In this document: one piece after another, positions 1-11,500 of the stretch | Position numbering within the stretch: the first letter of the stretch is position 1 | Layout of the letters: each line of letters begins with the position of its first letter | Assembly (NCBI GenBank): GCA_021292165.1 | Contig: CM037877.1 | Location: forward strand, 112,615,289 to 112,679,288 | Direction of reading: 5' to 3' | DNA: 64,000 nucleotides | Source of the DNA: Shinisaurus crocodilurus | Lineage: Eukaryota > Chordata > Lepidosauria > Squamata > Shinisauridae | The notes under the pieces: model-generated | What the model was told of the DNA's origin: nothing | Seen by the model: the letters and a program-made list of their open reading frames with translations, nothing else | Database searches by the model: none | Made by a program: the position numbers and the translations under genes

Positions 1-150
1 GGTATTCAGATGTTTCATTTCAAATGATTATATCACGTGACTAGGGCTGACTTCACTTAATCGAAATGCTGCACCAAGGCAACCCGAATTCTGCAACCTG
101 CATAAATTAAGCAGCTTGGCATGATTTCTCTGATTTTGTGTAACTTATTC

Positions 151-397
151 CAGCCAGTGTGGTGTAGTGGTTAAGAGTATTGGACTGGGACTCGGGAGAT
201 CCGGGTTCTAGTCCCCGCTCGACCATGAAACTCACTGGGTGACTTTGGGCCAGTCACTGACTCTCAGCCTAACCTACCTCACAGGGTTGTTGTGAGGATA
301 AAACGGAGAGGAGGAGGAGGATTATGTAAGCCGCCTTGGGTTCCTTTCAGGGAAAAAGCGGGGTATAAATATAAAAAATAAATAAAAAATAAATAAA
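151..397 (+). repeat. MIR-like tRNA-derived SINE
   Basis: tRNA-like head with box A (GTGGTGTAGTGGTTAAGAG) and box B (GGGTTCTAGTCCC), a MIR/CORE-like middle ending CTCACAGGGTTGTTGTGAGG, and a tail GGCGGGGTATAAAT-like followed by AAAT repeats. Close copies at 5917-6175, 12996-13216 and 59581-59825. Confidence 0.85.
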
Positions 398-1186
398 TTC
401 TGCAATTGTACTCTCATTCTGCTTTTGCTAGCAATGGGAAGGGGAGCATATACAGAGCACTGAAGCTACCACCCTTCGAGCAGTGGAACTCTTATTCAAC
501 AACCTCTTTGGTTTCCGGGATTTCAGCAGGCACCGAGGAACTAGGTATTTTCTTGCATACCTTTGCCACCATAAGGACTAGAAACCTGTCTGTGGTTTGT
601 TTGTTTGTTTGTTTTTAAAGGAAAGCTCTCAGCTATATTCTGGGCCCAGTATCACATTCTATAGCTTTTCTGTGCTTTCTGCAGGATCATAGACACAGCT
701 CTGAGCACCAACCATTAAGCGCGGGATCACGATTTTGCTTTCTGCTGCCTCATCTCTTCCACCTCCACCCCAGTACAGTTGATAATACACTGATATGTAT
801 GTCTGGCTATGGAAGAAATTAAATCCACATGCAGGATGCAAAGCTCTACCGTGGATATCTTGAAAACAATAAATGCACCATCATAATTTAGCATCAGGAT
901 CCACTCAGAAGCTCTAGTTGACCTAATTCTTCAGCCTTGCTAAAATTAGGAACTTAAGAGGAGGATTGCAGTGGTGTAACTAATCAGATGTAAAAGGATT
1001 AATGCTCCATGCCAAAATACACAGAGCAGCAGGTTAGTTTTTAAAGAATGTCCAGCTCTGCATAATGGAGTTCTGCAAAAATGCTTTTAAAATCAGGAAC
1101 GGAGGAGTACAAGCAGCACTGAATGAAGACCAGGGTTGCACAACAAGGATGACTATCGCCAACTTTGACCATTTTTAGCACTCTTA
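398..1186. other. IDUA 3'-side intronic sequence, nothing recognised
   Basis: No exon, RNA gene or named repeat seen apart from a short TTTG run near 597-616. It should belong to the IDUA intron after exon 7. Confidence 0.5.
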
Positions 1187-1313
1187 GGGTGCAATCCTAT
1201 GCATGTTTAGACAGAAAAAGTCCTCCAGCATTGCCCAGCCAGTCTTGCTGGTGGCAGAGGCATGCTTGGAGTTGTAGGACTTTTTTCTGTCTAAGCATGC
1301 AGAGGATTGCACC
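1187..1313. repeat. palindromic MITE, family A
   Basis: Terminal inverted repeats GGGTGCAATCCTATGCAT and its complement, with an internal pair AGACAGAAAAAGTCCT / AGGACTTTTTTCTGTCT. Diverged copy of the element at 5330-5461. Confidence 0.75.
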
Positions 1314-1743
1314 TTTAATTTACTACATGTATGTATAAGTGAAATAAACACCCATTCTTCACCTATGTAGCCTTCCCTTCATTTCCTCCCATTCTCTGAG
1401 ACAACATAGGGTTTGAATTATTGATTGCAAGCTCCTTGAGGAAGGGACCTGCCCTCTTATACTTTGTAAAGTGCCACGCACACAGATGACTTACATACCT
1501 AACCAAGCAATAGTAGCAAAATAACTCTCATGACAGTTGGGAGGGGTGACAATGGAGGGCTTGAATATTACAAGAACCTGGCTGGAGGGGGCAGGATGCA
1601 CTGTGGAGACAGACGTATTATTAAATCCTCTGACAGGTTCCTGAGCAGATGGGATTCAGGCCCTTGCATCAGCGATGGAGGGCAGATTTTGCTTCATTCA
1701 AAATGCGTGCCAAAAGTGCAGGGCTTTTCTTTGCTCTATAGCA

Positions 1744-2045
1744 GGGGTGGGCAACTCTGGGAGATCTGAGGGCCATTTCTGACCCATGGACTCCCCCATG
1801 GGCTGCACCTCCTCTCCCTATGTTGCCCAAAAAATATATTTTAAAAAATAAATTTTTTAAAAAATAATTTTTTAAAAAGGTATCCAGAGGCGCTATGGAG
1901 CAGTCAAAGGGCCAAAAATGTTTCAAAACATCTGGAGCAAAATGGCTGCTCCAGATGCCATTTTGTTTTTCAAGAAATATTTTTTACAATTTGGGGGGGG
2001 AGGGGGCCGCATGCAGCCCACTGAGCTGCACGTTGCCCACCCGTT
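1744..2045. repeat. hAT-like MITE with AT-rich core
   Basis: Starts CAGGGGTGGGCAAC and ends GTTGCCCACCCG; poly-A/T core near 1828-1880. Ends resemble hAT MITE termini. No clear target duplication. Confidence 0.5.
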
Positions 2046-2246
2046 CCATAGGGATGAATGAGTCACTGATATGAAAGAAAAGGGGCACATTCTGGACTGG
2101 GATGGGAGCACCTTCTCAGCTATGTCTTACATTTCAGTCTATTTTATCCCATGGAACTTAATGGGGACTACTGAGAATCAAGTGTGCTCCTTCCCTTTAT
2201 CTGCATAGCACTGTCCTGAATTCTGTTTCTTGGTCGGGCTAGAGTA

Positions 2247-2512
2247 CAGGTGGGCAACCTATGGCCCGTGGCTACATGCAACCACTGAGTACAGCCTGCC
2301 ATGGGTGACCAAGCCCCCCAATTCTCCCCCACAAGTCCACTGCTCAGCTGCTTGGTAGGCTGGGGGCGGCGGCGAGTGGGATTGTGATGGGGAGGAGGCA
2401 CATGAGAACAGCCCTTGCCACATGCCTTCCTCCCCATTCCAACGGTCACTAGCCAGCTTGCCAAACAGCTGCTTGGCAGGCTGGCCAAAGTGCAGTTTAG
2501 CTGGGGAAGAAG

Positions 2513-2550
<38 letters not shown>

Positions 2551-2772
2551 TCCCCATGCACCACCCTCCCCATTTCAATTGTGTTTCTTCCCTCTACCAG
2601 CTGATGGTCACTGGGAAAAGTACCTATGATCTGGACAGCAGGGAGTGGGAGAAGCATGCTGGGATCTCAGCACATGGCAAGGGGAGGTTTAAGCCATCCC
2701 ATTCCCACATGCTGAGACTGGGATGAAGTGGGAATGCACACGTGTGTGTTTGTGTCTGGGTGTGGGGAAAGG

Positions 2773-2814
<42 letters not shown>

Positions 2815-2954
2815 TGGAGGGAGGGAGGGAGGGAGGGACAGAAGGGAAGGCTGTGTATGTGAGTGAGAGAGGGGGAGGGGGACACTGCCCCCTGGCCACG
2901 CCCACCACCTATCACCGCATGCGGCTATTGGGCACAAAAAGGTTGCCCACCCCT
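2247..2954. mobile_element. hAT-like non-autonomous element with internal microsatellites
   Basis: Ends CAGGTGGGCAACCT and AGGTTGCCCACCCCT, flanked by near-identical GCTAGAGT/GCTCGAGT-type duplications. Inside are (GT)n at 2514-2549 and 2774-2797, a (GA)n at 2798-2812 and GGGA repeats at 2816-2838. The apparent ORFs here are microsatellite translation. Confidence 0.55.
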
Positions 2955-4611
2955 CGGCTCGAGTGTGATAAAATCTTGGGAACTAGTTTTTATGGATAGG
3001 CAAGTGGGGATCCACCATAACCACATGTTGCAGTGTACCCCCAGCCCCTAGCCAGGTCTGCTTCTGTACAGGGATCAAGTGTGTCGGGACCAGAAAGGGG
3101 GTTGATTTCAGAAGGGAAGGAGGGGGAAATGAAACCTTTTTTTTTTTCTTTCCCACCTCCTGAAATCTTCCCCCGCTGTGCTATAAAGTGCTAAAAGGCT
3201 CAAGCTCAGGGCTGGTTGCCAACCCCCAAATCTAAGCACTTCATTGGTATATAGTATATATGTATGTATTATTATTGGCATTTTATCTAGCTATACAGAT
3301 GAAAAGAGCTCCCAAAGAAGCTTACGAAGATCGATACTAGAAAAATAAAACAACAAACCATGAAAGGCTTTAGAAAAATCTGTTTACAGTGCTCTGTGGA
3401 TCATGGTCTACCTTCTACCCACCACTGCTCTAAGAGGATACAGGGAGCATCGGCAGAGGCACGTGAAGCATTTCCAGGATTCTGATAATCCTGCTGCTGG
3501 ACTTCCACAGATAACTGGTTCCATGGGCCAGGTAACTTTGGAGGGAGCTACTGCAGTGCAGGGCCTAGCTAACATCTATGTACACAATAGCTAGTGTTCT
3601 CTCTGGCTCAGAGCACATCCCAGAAGCTCACTGCCTCTCCCCACCACCTAAGGACCCAGCTGGAGAGGAGAACAGCTAAATGTATCTCCAGTCCTTCTTT
3701 TCATTTGGCAGAACAGCGAGTAGCATAGCATATAGTACCATGAACATTGTTCAATATCTGTGTAGGTTTCAAAGATCAATAATATAGTGTGGGCGTGTTG
3801 TGGGGAAACTAGGGGAATTGTCCTTTTCCCTTTCCTCTCTCCTGAAACCTCCCCTAATAATACTGGCTCACGCAACAGGGAGCTGAGATTGACTGTGGCT
3901 CCTAGCTGCAGGTGAATGCAGAGTCAAACACATTTGATGTTATAGAATATACAAAGGGACCTTCTCAGTAGCTACATTTTTTCTTTCTCTGAGCTAGCTC
4001 TATAAAGACTCCTGTCAATACCTGGTGTTACGAGCCTGGCAGCAGCGCTGCCCGTCAACATGGGAAACAATGCCATCTTGTGTTATTACACAGCAAGTCT
4101 GGATTTCCAGGGCTACATTTTTTGTTTGTAACATCAAGCAACCATTTCCATAGCTGGTGGCCTACATACAGTTATAATCTTCATTGTGGTCATTTCATAG
4201 CCTCATGTTATGAAACTTTGATGTACATGGAACTTTTCTTTCTTTTTTTAACATGGCAAAACATTCCATTTTGCAGTCTCCCCCCTGCAGCCCGAAGCAG
4301 TACAGCCCAGCAAGAAATGGATCATATGAGGCTGCTGATCATGTGTTTCCCCCCATAAGCTGCTACCTGATAATGCTCATGACATCATTAGTAACAAGCA
4401 ACACAACTTCTCCACTCATCTGTGTGCGCACAATTTTGGAACTCTGAGTGAGTGAGTGAGTGAGTGTGTGTGTGTAAAATTCCTATTTTATTTCATTTCC
4501 TCCCCCAGAAGTTGAGAACTCTCCGACTGTGCTACTCAAATGCAGAAGTGCTCAGGTAGCCCTTTAAGAAAACAACTGTGGCAAGCGCAAACTAAGTCAT
4601 CCCCTTGCCCT
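2955..4611. other. intronic sequence, no gene seen
   Basis: Contains poly-T near 3138-3148, an ATT-rich LINE-tail-like patch near 3268-3340 and a (GA/GT) microsatellite at 4447-4473. Nothing else recognised. Confidence 0.5.
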
Positions 4612-4945
4612 ACAGCAGGGGTTCAGCCCAAGGGCCAAATTCCATTTTGGAGCAGCTCTCGGGGGAGGGGGGCTGCGTTCCAGTGGCAAAAGGGACGGAG
4701 CCAATAGCAAAATGGGTGAGGCAAAAATACAAAAAACCAGCCTATTTGAGCATAAAGGTCTTACTGCCTTAGGAGAGGCAGTTCGACCTCTTTTAGAATG
4801 GCAGAAAAAACTGCACAAAAGCCAGGAAGCCACCAAATAATCGGTGATTGGGGTAAAGAGGGCAGGGGCAGGGGAAGTGGGTGTGGCCAATCTGAGGAAC
4901 CCCGGAGGGCCGGATTGAGATTCCAGGTGGGCTGGATTTGGTCCC
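4612..4945 (+). repeat. hAT-like MITE, family D
   Basis: Starts CAGCAGGGGTTCAGCCCAAG and shares internal blocks (AAAGGTCTTACTGCC, GAGAGGCAGTTCGACCT, GGTGTGGCCAATCTGAG-type) with 14112-14450, 46400-46515, 53096-53712 and 55864-56139. Confidence 0.65.
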
Positions 4946-5329
4946 GTCATTTGTACGATACAAAACGAACAAACCAAGATGCCCCTCCAGTGCTAGAGTG
5001 AGCATTCCCTCAATTTCAAAGCGGTGGTGAACCTGATCTACCCTGCAGCAAGGTTATCTGCACGTACTCTTTTCCCCCTGACATGGTCTGGATATTATAT
5101 GACTGCCATATATTAACAAGGGCTATATAGTTTTTAAAGGATCAATATCAAATAGAATAAAATGGTAAAGGAAGAAACCTACAGAGGGGGAGGGGGGATT
5201 TTGTTTTTAAAAGCCTGATCTCCCCTCCCCTCAGGACAAGGTGGTCTTTGAGTGGCCCTGCAGTGGCACTTGGGGCACAAAGTTCTGCCTAGGCCTAATT
5301 CCCTATTTTCAGGAGCTTGAAGTCAGTAA

Positions 5330-5461
5330 GGGCGCAATCCTCTGCATGTTTAGACAGAAAAAAGTCCTACAGCTCCCAGCATTCCCCAGCCAGCCATGCT
5401 GGCTGGGGAATGCTAGGAGCTGTAGGACTTTTTTCTGTCTAAACATGCAGAGGATTGCACC
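5330..5461. repeat. palindromic MITE, family A (best copy)
   Basis: Near-perfect 130-base foldback. The arm from GGGCGCAATCC through TTTAGACAGAAAAAAGTCC and CTCCCAGCATTCCCCAGCC is mirrored to the other end, with the loop in GCCATGCTGGC. No coding capacity. Confidence 0.9.
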
Positions 5462-5779
5462 AACTCAATTTACCCTTGATACAATTTTTACTGACAATGT
5501 CAATAAATTAAAGATTTTTTTAAAAGGGTGCTTCCTGTGACAGGCCTGCAAAATTGGTTTCTTGCCCAGCTGAACACAATCCTCCCTGCTATTATGGTGT
5601 GCCAGGTATTTTGAAGGCCCACACTTGCCCCAGCGGAAAGTAAAAATAGGAAGATTTTTGAGGCTCTCGTGGGCCACTATACAGAGCTAGTGGACTGGCT
5701 TGGTGGGTCACAAGTTGTAAAGGCCTACCTTATAACCTACCAAAGAAAGATTTGCTCATTCAGGACAGCCTTCCCTAAG

Positions 5780-5890
5780 CTGGTCCCCTTCAGATGTGTT
5801 GGACTACAATTCCCAGCATCCTGCAGCCAGCATGGCCTAATCCTGATTGCCTACTCCTCTCTCCCTGGCCTAGAGGCTACTGGGAACTTG
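5780..5890. repeat. palindromic repeat, family C fragment
   Basis: Contains TTCAGATGTGTTGGACTACA and CCAGCATGGCC, the shared core of the copies at 10654-10778, 12396-12515, 57366-57485 and 59948-60038. Confidence 0.5.
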
Positions 5891-5916
5891 TAGATGAGGT
5901 GGGGAGAATAATTGAG

Positions 5917-6175
5917 AGCCAGCACAGTATAGTGATTAAAGTGTTGGATTGGGACTCGGGAGATCCGGGTTCTAGCCCCCACTTGGCCATGAAGCTTACT
6001 GGGTGACTCTGGGCCACTCACGGACTCTCAGCCTAACCTACCTCACAGGGTTGTTGTGATGATAAAATAGAGAGGAGGAGGAGGATCATGTAAACAGCCT
6101 TGGGTTCCTTCCAAGAGGGAAAAAGGCAGATATAAATGTAACAAACAAACAAACAAACAAACAAACAAACAAATA
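5917..6175 (+). repeat. MIR-like SINE with (AAAC)n tail
   Basis: Same family as 151-397. The tail is an AAAC microsatellite at 6139-6175, which creates the FVCLFVCLF-type pseudo-ORFs on the other strand. Confidence 0.85.
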
Positions 6176-8127
6176 AAATCCCTTTGGTATCTCCGATCTG
6201 AGATAATGAAGAGATCCCCCTGTGTGCTGCACCTCTCCCAACTGAGAGGGCAGACAGCACACAGAGGAATGAGGGGGAAGGGTGTGCCAAGTGTTTCGCC
6301 TGCCCTGCATGATCCCCAATGGGATCCAGTCAGTGGTTCGACCAAAAAGCTTTGCCATCCCACATCATCCCCAGTAGGGGAAGCTGCAGGGTATCTGAAG
6401 CTAGTCCCTGGCTGAAGCACTGTCAAAACTGCAAGCTGCAATGTGGCTTCCTCCATTAGGGGGTGCACAGCACAAGTCATACGTTGCTGTGACTGAAGAG
6501 CAGCTGGTAGGTCCATATAGCACTCATCAGGCCAACTCCAATTTAGTGGCAATTAAGCTTTATCCAATAAGACTTCTCAGCCTCTTTATGTGGCATTTCC
6601 TGGGACCTTCACAGGGATTTTTCAAAATAGTTCAAGTTTATAAGGCAACAAATTGGTCCAAGAAATTCATGAGGTTTTGCAAAGGATCGAGTTCAGTGTT
6701 GACCTTGATAGGAGAGTTGCTGTACTAAATAAACCATGGCTATGTTTAAACAGAGGAATACCTATGCAGGGACAACACCAGGTTTGAGAGGGCCCTGGCA
6801 AGGAGCCTTCTGCTCCCCCCCCCCCACGCCTCCTTTGTGCTCTCCCCAAAGCTTACCAGAGGGTGGATGAGGATGGGGATGTGGTGACAGTAGCACTGAA
6901 AGCACACAACTCTACCCACCTGCTATTCGCTTAGCCCAGCACTGTAAAGAGACGTGCTTGAGAGGAGGCTGGTGTCAGCTGCAGTGGGCCCTCTGGGGCC
7001 CCAGCATTTGCCCCACCATGCTGGGTATTGATGCCAGGCCCGTACTTATGTGGGTTCATGCAGTAAGAGGCTGCTAGAACAAGAAATAGAGCAAAGAAAC
7101 TTTCGCTGCAAGCTTCCTCATTGTGACTGCCCCAATACAGTAAGCACCAATATTGAGAGAGTCGTTATCTTTATTTATGTTCATCAGGGTCTTTGTAGTG
7201 TCAGGGACTTTGATGATTTAACAGTCTGAGGCTTGGATCAAGCCTAGACTGGGACTAGCCAAGATGTCTGCCATACGAACATCTAACCTGGGATAGTTTT
7301 TCTTTTAAAAATAGCAGCGGGGACGGGGGGGGGGGAATGCAATCTGGATCAGAACTGCAGTGCACAGGGACAGGGCACTTGACCATTCCCCTGTGATGAT
7401 TCCCTACCAAAAATCGCCTTCCCCAAACTGAGATTTACCCCCCAAAGGTGCCATTTGCTGCGGTGGTACCTTTGGGGTGGCTTGGTAGGAAAACGGCACA
7501 GGAGGAAGAGTCCCCCTCCTGCCGCCGCTTCCCCATCTGCTGCGATCTCAATCTCAATCTGGATCCCCCCCCCACTCCTCCCACGGCTGCCATCACCAAA
7601 AGAAAACTAAGCCAAGGATAGACACACCACAAACCGATAGTCTAGTCCCAGTTCTAGGGAGATAAATGTGGAGTTTTTGTACGCAGGCGACAGAGCATTC
7701 CTGAGTCACAGAAGACATTAAAGGGTGTGTTTCACCGGCCCCTGCAAGTGGCAAGCAGTATAAAGCATCTGGATATGAAGCCTGATCTAAATGCTAGGAG
7801 CTCGGCTTTCTGCCTTTGCCTGATCAACAAACTGGTACCTTCAGCTTGCTGCACTCAGGCGTCAGCTTCTGGCTGATCTTCCATTTATCTCCAGGACCCG
7901 GCACTGGAGAACACACCCACCAGGTCAAGATCCGGGTCTGCACACTCACAGCCCCAGCCTAGCCCCGACTGCTTGGACGTTTGTCCAAGCAAGCAGAGAG
8001 AACTGAGCAGGAGTGTCAGGCTAGGTTCCCCCCTGCCCCTGCTTTGAGCGGCCATTATCCAATGAAAACAGGAAAGAGATGATGCCCTGCACTTCTACCA
8101 GCATTTGAAGATCAAGCCCGGCCTTAC
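6176..8127. other. intronic sequence, no gene seen
   Basis: G- and C-runs near 6817-6827, 7325-7333 and 7565-7574 only. I searched the minus strand here for IDUA exon 8 and did not see it. Confidence 0.5.
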
Positions 8128-8307
8128 CTTTGCCACCATAGCCGCATAGGTTACGTCAGCTCTCCATGGCTGCGGCACTGACCATCCTACCAGTGGATCT
8201 GCCTCATCGTTGTATACGGGCACAGAAGCGAACCTGGGGAAGAGCTTCTGGATCTGTCCCACGGCCTCAGTTTCCTGTTCTAAGATGTGAAGTGAACTCC
8301 CAGCTCC
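8128..8307 (-). CDS. IDUA: IDUA coding exon 7 (nucleophile glutamate)
   Basis: 180 bases, exactly 60 codons, phase 0 in and out. Acceptor is CTACCACAG and donor is GTAAGG. Encodes [31 protein letters not shown] and [14 protein letters not shown]. The Glu of NDEADP is the catalytic nucleophile (human E299). There is no ATG near the 5' side, so it is easily missed by ORF finding. Confidence 0.95.
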
Positions 8308-8523
8308 CTGTGGTAGGAAATATTGTGATGACTGTTCTTATTTATTAGATTTATAGCCTGGTTCTATCCCACATTACAAGGCTATCTTACAGATTGCGAC
8401 AAGATAATGCTGGGGTCTCCAAAGTGGTTCCTGTGGGTGCCAATGTGGCCATGGACACCTCTCTTGGCACCTGCCAGATTCCCTGCCCCTCCTGATTTTT
8501 ATTTTTGTTTCTTAAGATTTAAT

Positions 8524-8558
<35 letters not shown>

Positions 8559-8559
8559 C

Positions 8560-8598
<39 letters not shown>

Positions 8599-11500
8599 AA
8601 TAGTGAGGTTGGCTGGCTGCAAAGCACAGTGCTGTCCTCCAGTGCCATCTTTATTTGGGTTCAAAAGAGTGTTTTTGTGTTTTGGACCCCACTTAAGTCC
8701 TTGGGCAAGCTACTTTTCTTTCAGTCTCACCAGTTTGGCTTCTGGGAAATGAGTGTCCTGTGACCAGCCATGCTGAACCATTTTATGAATGGGCAAGTCG
8801 TGCCATTTTGTGAGAGTGCCCACGACACACTCTCAAATTCCAAATGTGCCCACAGACCCAAAGATCTGATCTGATCATGTATATGAAGCATTTTAAACAC
8901 TCCAATGCAAAATACGGAGATGCTACATGGTATGAAAATATTAATCTCTGCAAGATGTGATCGCCACTTTTTCAATTCACTCCAGAACTTTTGTACCATA
9001 TAGCAACTTTTTTAGTGCGCGAAGACAAATAAACACGAGCATTTAACTGGGAACAGGAACTTTTAAATTGCTGAATTTGACAGCAATTAAAAACAGAGAG
9101 CTGACCTTCTTATGCATGGCGATGTAGTCCAGCCGGACGCCAGTCTCTCCAGTGAAGAAATTGGTTCCATTGTAGCAGTGACTGAGGAGGCTCCAACACA
9201 TTGGGGACTTTGGGAATGGGTGGAAGGAGTCTCCGGGGCCTCCCAGTTTCAGCTGAGAACTCGCTTGTCTTAATCCTTCAGAGCAAGCATCATAGTAGTT
9301 GAGAAATCCTAGGAGCAAAATGGAAGAATCATCTTGCCTTTTGACAGCAATATCTTGCCATTAAGAGAGAAAAATGTTTCACCCTTCAGGGCATACTGGA
9401 ATGAAACACAGTGCGTCCTGAAGGAAGGCAGAAGAGAAGCCCAGGTCGGGGAGACTGTACCAGCAGCTGCAGAAGAAACCTTCAGTTGGCCTGAGAGAAC
9501 TGGTGTTTGCTTGGTTTGGGGGGGGTAACGTTTGTTTGTTTGAGTATTTAAACATTGTAAACCGCTTTGGGTGCCTTAGCAGAAAGGCGGTATAGAAATG
9601 TATTAAATAAATAAATAAATACAACCTGAGCTTCAGCTACCAGTAACTGCAGCATAACCCTGACACACACATTTTTTAAAAGCATGTTTCTCGCCCTCCT
9701 ACTTGCGGAGAGCCTTGATATACGTACCAGAGGGCAGCGGTGTTAGTCTTTTACAGCAAACACAAAGTAGAGTATTGTGGCACCTACAAGATGAACAGAC
9801 TTATTGTGGTATAAGCTTTTGTGGACTAGAGCCCACTTCATCAGATGCAGGACGACGTGTCAGCCTCACTTGGCTTCAATTACAGGGCGCCTAATAGCAG
9901 GGGTGTTGTGAGGTCCGTGAAAGAACTGGGGCATGGGCCCAGAGACACCAATTTGCATGAAGTCTGCATACATGCTAATTTATAGGTATAGATACACATT
10001 CAGAAATAATTACTAGAATTTAAATATCACAGAAGGCAAGCACACTTTCCCATTCAAATCACCCCAGCTACCAGCACTTCCCCAAATTATGATCATCAGA
10101 TCATCATATGGTGTTGAACACAGCAGTCTTTATTAATCCTTTTCCACTGTGCCAGCCTCATGGCTTTCTTTTCCAGGTACAATTTTGCAGATTAACAACA
10201 AAAAAAACAAATGCTGTATAAACACTCAGGGTTGGATCTGGATCTAGTCATAGTTGAGTTCCATTGATTTCAATGGGTCTACTACTTTAAGGATGACTAA
10301 ATCTGGATCCAACCCGCAGTTCCCCATTTTTCCTTGATGCTTGCAAGTGGTAATATCCACTTGATTGCCTCTTCAAATGTGCTCAACTTTAAAAACAAAC
10401 ACCATAAACTTTAATGAAATAGAATCTCTTCTTCCACTGCTAGTAGGTACATCTCCTTTGGCATAATCCCTATTTTATGCAGAGGGACTTCTGCTACTTG
10501 TGACTTGGACCTGATGATGGCAGCAGCATATCAGCGTTTACCTTGGAGTGAGTATTCATACCGGCCATGCCGTTTCAACTTTTATTGTATTAACATTGGG
10601 GTTTTTTTTAGCCTGTTTTACTGTGTGAGCTGCCCTGAGAATGTCTTATTATGCAGGGGTGGCCCTCCAGATGTTTCAGCTTGCAACTCCCATCAGCCCT
10701 AGCCAGCATAGCCAATGGTGAGGGATTGTGGGAGTTGCAGGCCAAAACATCTGGAGGGCCAGAAGTTGCCCACCCCTGTGTTACAGGGTGGCACAGAAAT
10801 ATCATAAATAAAAAAGATGCACACACTCTCAACCAGGGTGCACGTGCACACACACGAATGCACGCACACGCACACACACTCTTCAATGAAAAAAACAAAC
10901 AAACATTTGCAGCTCTCTCCATCCACCCTCCCTCCCGGCTACCAGCACTTCCCCAATTGATGATCCTCAGACTGTCATCAGAGTACGCACATTCTAAAAC
11001 AGGGTCGGCTTGGGGCAGTATCCAACAGCGCACTACTGCTAATGTAAATGACGTTGCGCTGCTGTAAACTATCCCTAACACAATGCCAGGATGTCCGGCA
11101 ATTAATATTAGGCGCCCCCCCTCGTGCCGTGGGGGGGGCCTCCGGAGCAAAGCAGCCCTGCTTTGCAACACCCCCCGCGCGTGCGCGACCGCGCCCCGTC
11201 CGCCACCACCTACCTTCCCACTGCCCACCGCTGCTGGCTGCTGCTGCCGCCGCCTCCTCCTCCGACGCATGGACGAAGGTAGGTAGATGGTTGGCGGGCG
11301 CGCGCGCGCGCGCGCGGGGGGGGGGCAGTTGCTGCGGCGGCGGCAGCGGCCGGCAAGCGGGCGGGGAGGAGCGGCGGAGGCGGCAGGCAGGGCAGGCGCG
11401 CCGGAGGCGAGGAAGGGGCGCAGAGTTTGCGCCCTCTTCCGCCACGCGCCCTAGGCAGCCGCCTGGGTCTGCCTAGCGGTAGCGCCGGCCCTGCCTGGCA

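Noticed and set aside
2168..2937. Several overlapping ORFs with HTHTHT or VCVCVC runs
   Set aside because: They translate (GT)n/(GA)n microsatellites in a hAT-like element and have no family resemblance.
1..8127. IDUA exon 8 (expected SNDNAFLSYHP block)
   Set aside because: Looked for on the minus strand and not found; presumed to lie left of the window.
8407..8598. ORF ending in poly-Asn and poly-Tyr
   Set aside because: Product of the (AAC)n(ATT)n microsatellite in IDUA intron 6.
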